Shown: piece by piece, positions 60,958 through 64,000 of the stretch
How the letters are laid out: each line of letters opens with the position of its first letter
How positions within the stretch are numbered: the first letter of the stretch is position 1
Source of the DNA: Armatimonadetes bacterium DC
Lineage (GTDB): Bacteria > Armatimonadota > Fimbriimonadia > Fimbriimonadales > GBS-DC
DNA length: 64,000 nucleotides
NCBI GenBank assembly: GCA_001442985.1
Contig: LDYB01000012.1
Coordinates: forward strand, 1-64,000
Direction of reading: 5' to 3'
The notes under the pieces: generated by a model
Told to the model about the DNA's origin: nothing
The model's database searches: none
Seen by the model: the letters and a program-made list of their open reading frames with translations, nothing else
Program-made: the position numbers and the translations under genes

Positions 60958-63495
60958 ATGAGAAAAGGCTTTGTTGTGGTGGTCTTCCTGCTTCTCGTTT
61001 TGCTTTCCGGGCATGCACGAGACATACGGGATTCTCTCATTCAGCAGTTACGCGCGGAGGCGCCCGAGGTGTTGCTCTACTACGAAGGCGACACAATACG
61101 GCGCATCTGGGGGGTGCCTTTCGCCTTCGGAGCCTCGCCTGTGGATACCGCTCAGAATTTTGTGAACCGCTACGGCGCCCTGTTCACGCGGGGCACAAGC
61201 CAGCTCCGCATGACCCACACGCAGGATGTGATGCTGGGTAAGTTCACGGCGGTCTACTTCCAGCAAGAAATGGACAAAATCCCCGTTGATCGGGGCGAGC
61301 TGACCCTGCTGGTGCGCAACGAGGAGGGCTACCCGCTGGTGCTGGCGAGCAACTCGGTGCGCTTCGTATCGCCTCTCAAAACCGCCCCCACAATCTCCGA
61401 GGAAGGCGCGCTCAAGATTGTCGCCAGCTTGCGCCCCGACCTCCACCCCGACTCCAAGCCTGAACTGGTGATTTATCCTCACGAAGACCGCACCCACCTC
61501 GCGTGGGCATTCCCGGTGGACAACCATGTGCTGGAGAAGCGCGAACGCTATCGGGTGTTCGTGGACGCTCACACTGGCAAAGTGCTGGAGTGGCGCCCAG
61601 AGGTGTATTATGTGGACATTACCGGGCGCGTGGACGGCTACGCCACGCCGGGGCTACGCCCCGACTATTCGCTGAACCCGCCCGTGTTGCGCTCTATTCC
61701 CAAGCTGCGTGTGAGCCTCGTCGGCGGCGCGAGCGTGTTCACCAATCTCGACGGCACTTTTACCCTGCCCTACTCTGGTACCTCCGCCGTAACAGTGCAG
61801 GCAAACCTGATTGGTCCCGCCGTACAGGTCTCGAATCAGGCAGGGACAACCCTCTCGCTCCAGCAGACCGTGACCCCGCCCGGTCCCGCAAACTTCCTTT
61901 TCAATGACCCGCCCAACGAGTTTAACACCGCCCAGATGAACGGTCTCATCCAGACTCAGAGTGTCTATGACTTTATCAAGTCCATCAACCCCAGCTATCC
62001 GGGCGTGGATATTCAGATTCCGTGCAATGTGAATATCGCCAACACATGCAACGCCTATTACAGCAACCGCACGATTAACTTCTACCGCTCAGGGAATGGA
62101 TGTGTGAACACGGCGTACTCTACTGTGGTGTACCACGAGTACGGGCACTTCGTGATTCACATGGGGCATCCGAACGCCGCAGGCGACTATCATGAGGGCA
62201 TAGCCGATGTCACCGCGGCGTTCCTCACCGCAGACCCCTGTCTGGGGATTGACTTCCGTGGCGCGGGCACGGGCTGCATACGGAACGCTGTCAACAGTCG
62301 TCAGTACCCGTGCAATGTGGGCAGTCTGGGCGTGCATGCGTGTGGTCAGGTGATTAGCGGCGCCTTCTGGCAGACCTATCTGGAGATGCGCCAGCGATAT
62401 GCGAGCAACCCGCAGTTTGCTCTGGATCACATGCGTCAGCTCTACCTCAACAGTATCCTGTTGCGCCCTTCGGGAATTTCGCCTCAGATTACCATCGATG
62501 TGCTGACTCTGGACGACGACAACGGCAACATCTACGACGGCACGCCGCACTATGTGCAGATTGCCACCGGCTTCGCCCGCCACAACCTGCCCGCCCCGCA
62601 GCTGGACTGGGTGCGGATTGACCCTGTGCAACTGCCGTCTGCAGTGGTGTCGCCCTCGTATGGGAACACACGCTCTCTTATGCGGTTCCTCGTGCGTGTG
62701 AACAATCTGGTAGGCGAGCGCGACCCAAATGCGGTGTTCGTTCACTATTCGGTGAACGGCGGCGCGTATCAGACGGTACCGCTCCGCTATCAGGGCGGCG
62801 ACCGCTTTATGACCGCGATTCCTGCACCCCCATGCGGCAGCTCCATTCGCTACTATATTGAGGCGCGCGATACACAGGGACGCGCCACCTATTACCCACG
62901 CGAAGGCGTTAGTAACCCGCTTCAGGCATTCGTGGCGCTGGGCTTCGAGACCGTTATTGAGGACACCTTCAGCACCGACCTCGGCTGGACGGTCCAGTCT
63001 TTCTCCCTCACTGCAGGTGCATGGGTGCGTGGGGCGCCTCTGGGCACCAGCCAGAACGGTCTCCCTGCGAACCCTTCCGCCGACTCGCCCGATGCGGGCA
63101 CAGCGTGTTTCTTCACCGGGCAACGCAGCGCGACGGGGGGCGTCGGCGAAGCGGATGTGGACGGCGGTCCGACCTACCTCCTCTCGCCCGTTCTCAACCT
63201 CGCAGGTTCCGACGCGATTATCGAATACTACCGCTGGTTCTACAACGGCACAACGATCAACGATGTCTTCACCGTGGAAATCTCCAACGACAACGGCGCG
63301 ACATGGGTTCCTGTGGAGACGGTCAACTTCACAGGCTCCGAGAACCAGTGGGTGCGCCGCCAGTTCCGCGTGAGCGACTATGTTACGCCCACAGCGCAGG
63401 TGCGCGTCCGCTTCGGCACTTCCGACAACCCCAACGACTCGGTCTGCGAGGCGGCGGTAGACCACTTCGTGGTGCGGCGCTTCGTGTGTCCGTAA
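60958..63495 (+). CDS. Secreted zinc metalloprotease with FTP-like propeptide
   Basis: An 845-residue protein with signal peptide (FVVVVFLLLVLLSGHA), an FTP/PepSY-like propeptide (about 40-215; FVNRYGALF, then HLAWAFPV...RVFVDAHTGKVLEW), and a gluzincin domain. The zinc motif HEYGH is at about 393-397 in VVYHEYGHFVIHM, and a third ligand is the Glu in HEGIADVTAAF about 20 residues on, as in M4/M36 peptidases. C-terminal beta domains (from about 590 and 660) look like jelly-roll, adhesion or export modules. AAGGAGA precedes the start. Confidence 0.9.
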   Translation: MRKGFVVVVFLLLVLLSGHARDIRDSLIQQLRAEAPEVLLYYEGDTIRRIWGVPFAFGASPVDTAQNFVNRYGALFTRGTSQLRMTHTQDVMLGKFTAVYFQQEMDKIPVDRGELTLLVRNEEGYPLVLASNSVRFVSPLKTAPTISEEGALKIVASLRPDLHPDSKPELVIYPHEDRTHLAWAFPVDNHVLEKRERYRVFVDAHTGKVLEWRPEVYYVDITGRVDGYATPGLRPDYSLNPPVLRSIPKLRVSLVGGASVFTNLDGTFTLPYSGTSAVTVQANLIGPAVQVSNQAGTTLSLQQTVTPPGPANFLFNDPPNEFNTAQMNGLIQTQSVYDFIKSINPSYPGVDIQIPCNVNIANTCNAYYSNRTINFYRSGNGCVNTAYSTVVYHEYGHFVIHMGHPNAAGDYHEGIADVTAAFLTADPCLGIDFRGAGTGCIRNAVNSRQYPCNVGSLGVHACGQVISGAFWQTYLEMRQRYASNPQFALDHMRQLYLNSILLRPSGISPQITIDVLTLDDDNGNIYDGTPHYVQIATGFARHNLPAPQLDWVRIDPVQLPSAVVSPSYGNTRSLMRFLVRVNNLVGERDPNAVFVHYSVNGGAYQTVPLRYQGGDRFMTAIPAPPCGSSIRYYIEARDTQGRATYYPREGVSNPLQAFVALGFETVIEDTFSTDLGWTVQSFSLTAGAWVRGAPLGTSQNGLPANPSADSPDAGTACFFTGQRSATGGVGEADVDGGPTYLLSPVLNLAGSDAIIEYYRWFYNGTTINDVFTVEISNDNGATWVPVETVNFTGSENQWVRRQFRVSDYVTPTAQVRVRFGTSDNPNDSVCEAAVDHFVVRRFVCP

Positions 63496-63575
63496 GCCTT
63501 CGCGCAGGGGTGTGAGGTACTCCCCTCATACCCCTGACTGCGGGGGCATAGAACCCGCGAGGGATAAAATCAAAA

Positions 63576-63607
63576 CGGTAGGGGCGAGGCATGCCTCGCC
63601 CCTACCG
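63576..63607. repeat. Perfect 32-bp palindrome, terminator-like
   Basis: Arms CGGTAGGGGCGAGGCA and its exact complement (63576-63591/63592-63607) form an uninterrupted palindrome. It is followed by GTGTTTT, so it can end transcription after the protease gene. The core GTAGGGGCGAGGC resembles short palindromic repeats seen in several phyla. Apart from it, 63496-63683 shows no gene. Confidence 0.8.
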
Positions 63608-63683
63608 GTGTTTTCAGGGTTGCCTGCAACTGGAAGAGGCGCCCCCATCCCTCGCGAACTATCCCAGCATACATAAAGCAAGG

Positions 63684-63689
63684 TATACT
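63684..63689 (+). promoter_or_regulatory. -10 box of the right-edge gene
   Basis: GGTATACT, 20 nt before the ATG at 63710. A GGGGGA stretch in between could serve as a ribosome site. Confidence 0.5.
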
Positions 63690-63709
63690 ATTCGGGGGAC
63701 GGAAACACG

Positions 63710-64000
63710 ATGGGTGAATGGGTGGAACTGGCACGCTGGATTGCGCTGGGACTGGTGGGCACTGTTAGCGTGATTTTCCTGCCCTTGTGGCTGATAGGGC
63801 TGGTGCATACGTTTCTGGAGCATCGTCGGGCGATGAAACAGATGGGCATGGAAGATGAAACCCTAACCCAACAACTGCAGGCTCTACGCCGCGAGATAGA
63901 TGCCCTGCGCCGCACCACCACCGAGCATCTTTTGAGCCTGCAGGACAATCTGGAGAACTTACAGGAGCGTGTGCGCGCTCTGGAAACCGCCCGCGAGAAC
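63710..64000 (+). CDS. Partial membrane/coiled-coil protein, runs off the window
   Basis: The first 97 codons are visible. One transmembrane helix (about residues 8-34, ALGLVGTVSVIFLPLWLIGL) is followed by a charged coiled coil (LTQQLQALRREIDALRR and onward). The layout of helix, HRR basic patch and coiled coil is like phage-shock PspB, though the visible part is already longer than PspB. The C-terminus is beyond the window, so the family is left open. Confidence 0.65.
   Translation, partial: MGEWVELARWIALGLVGTVSVIFLPLWLIGLVHTFLEHRRAMKQMGMEDETLTQQLQALRREIDALRRTTTEHLLSLQDNLENLQERVRALETAREN

Overview
The window looks like a piece of a GC-rich, probably thermophilic bacterial chromosome, most likely from the phylum Armatimonadota. 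I infer this from several stand-alone prepilin-like proteins with the N-terminal signature [16 protein letters not shown] followed by [13 protein letters not shown] (positions 6214, 12037, with a relative at 50077), from DUF1800 and Uma2 family genes, and from a CRISPR repeat of the ATTGAAAC-handle family seen in many thermophiles. No rRNA, tRNA, transposase or prophage genes were found. The gene content is mostly chromosomal housekeeping with short accessory patches.

Layout. 1-1072 is the leader-proximal part of a CRISPR array that is cut by the left window edge and transcribed leftward. Its leader, with a sigma70-like promoter, lies at 1073-1190. 1395-2800 holds thiE and thiG. 2841-5152 holds a purple-acid-phosphatase-like enzyme and a DUF4382-type lipoprotein. 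5564-5775 is a second, two-repeat CRISPR locus with a diverged copy of the same leader. 6214-7428 holds a prepilin-like gene and a small membrane protein. 7576-11885 holds carB and hisC (convergent, overlapping 3' ends). 12037-15919 holds another prepilin-like gene and the class I ribonucleotide reductase genes nrdB-nrdA. 15927-20272 holds an SMP-30 hydrolase, a class III aminotransferase, a methyltransferase-glycosyltransferase fusion and a Uma2 protein. 20378-27820 holds secA, purL, a DUF1800 protein and a small secreted protein. 27898-29225 is a tandem pair of mosaic Uma2 genes. 29321-31320 is a long gene split by a frameshift at a run of six T. 31844-33910 is a ClpB-like ATPase with a degenerate first ATPase domain. 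33971-38533 holds queF, an oxidoreductase, an ANTAR regulator, maf, a flavin reductase, a DUF433/DUF5615 toxin-antitoxin-like pair and smpB. 38537-41828 is a compact operon of three membrane proteins (vWA, coiled coil, DUF2135). 42106-46219 is a pseudopilin operon with a GAF/HD-GYP protein. 46287-49950 holds a bile-acid-symporter-family protein and sulfide oxidation genes. 50077-54871 is a packed leftward cluster (cyanophycinase, a sugar-hydrolase-like beta domain, a Fic/Doc-like duplicated protein, a DUF1343 muramidase, pth, a prepilin). 54908-56928 holds an AcuC-type deacetylase, DinB and a LuxR-type regulator. 56984-60860 is a ribH, M42 peptidase and secreted-protein operon. 60958-63495 is a secreted metalloprotease, and a membrane/coiled-coil gene runs off the right edge at 63710.

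Two window-wide patterns stand out. First, about a dozen genes have a GGTAYAMT-like -10 element only 6-10 nt before the start codon and no Shine-Dalgarno sequence, so they are probably transcribed as leaderless or almost leaderless mRNAs. Second, strong intercistronic hairpins and convergent genes with overlapping 3' ends recur. The best candidates for undescribed biology are the paired CRISPR loci (one spacer copies the neighbouring gene), the vWA/DUF2135 membrane operon, the duplicated degenerate Fic-like protein in the cell-wall/tRNA operon, the ClpB-like protein with a dead D1 domain, and a structured 5' region before the LuxR gene at 56573-56653. All functions are read from the sequence alone; no database search was run.
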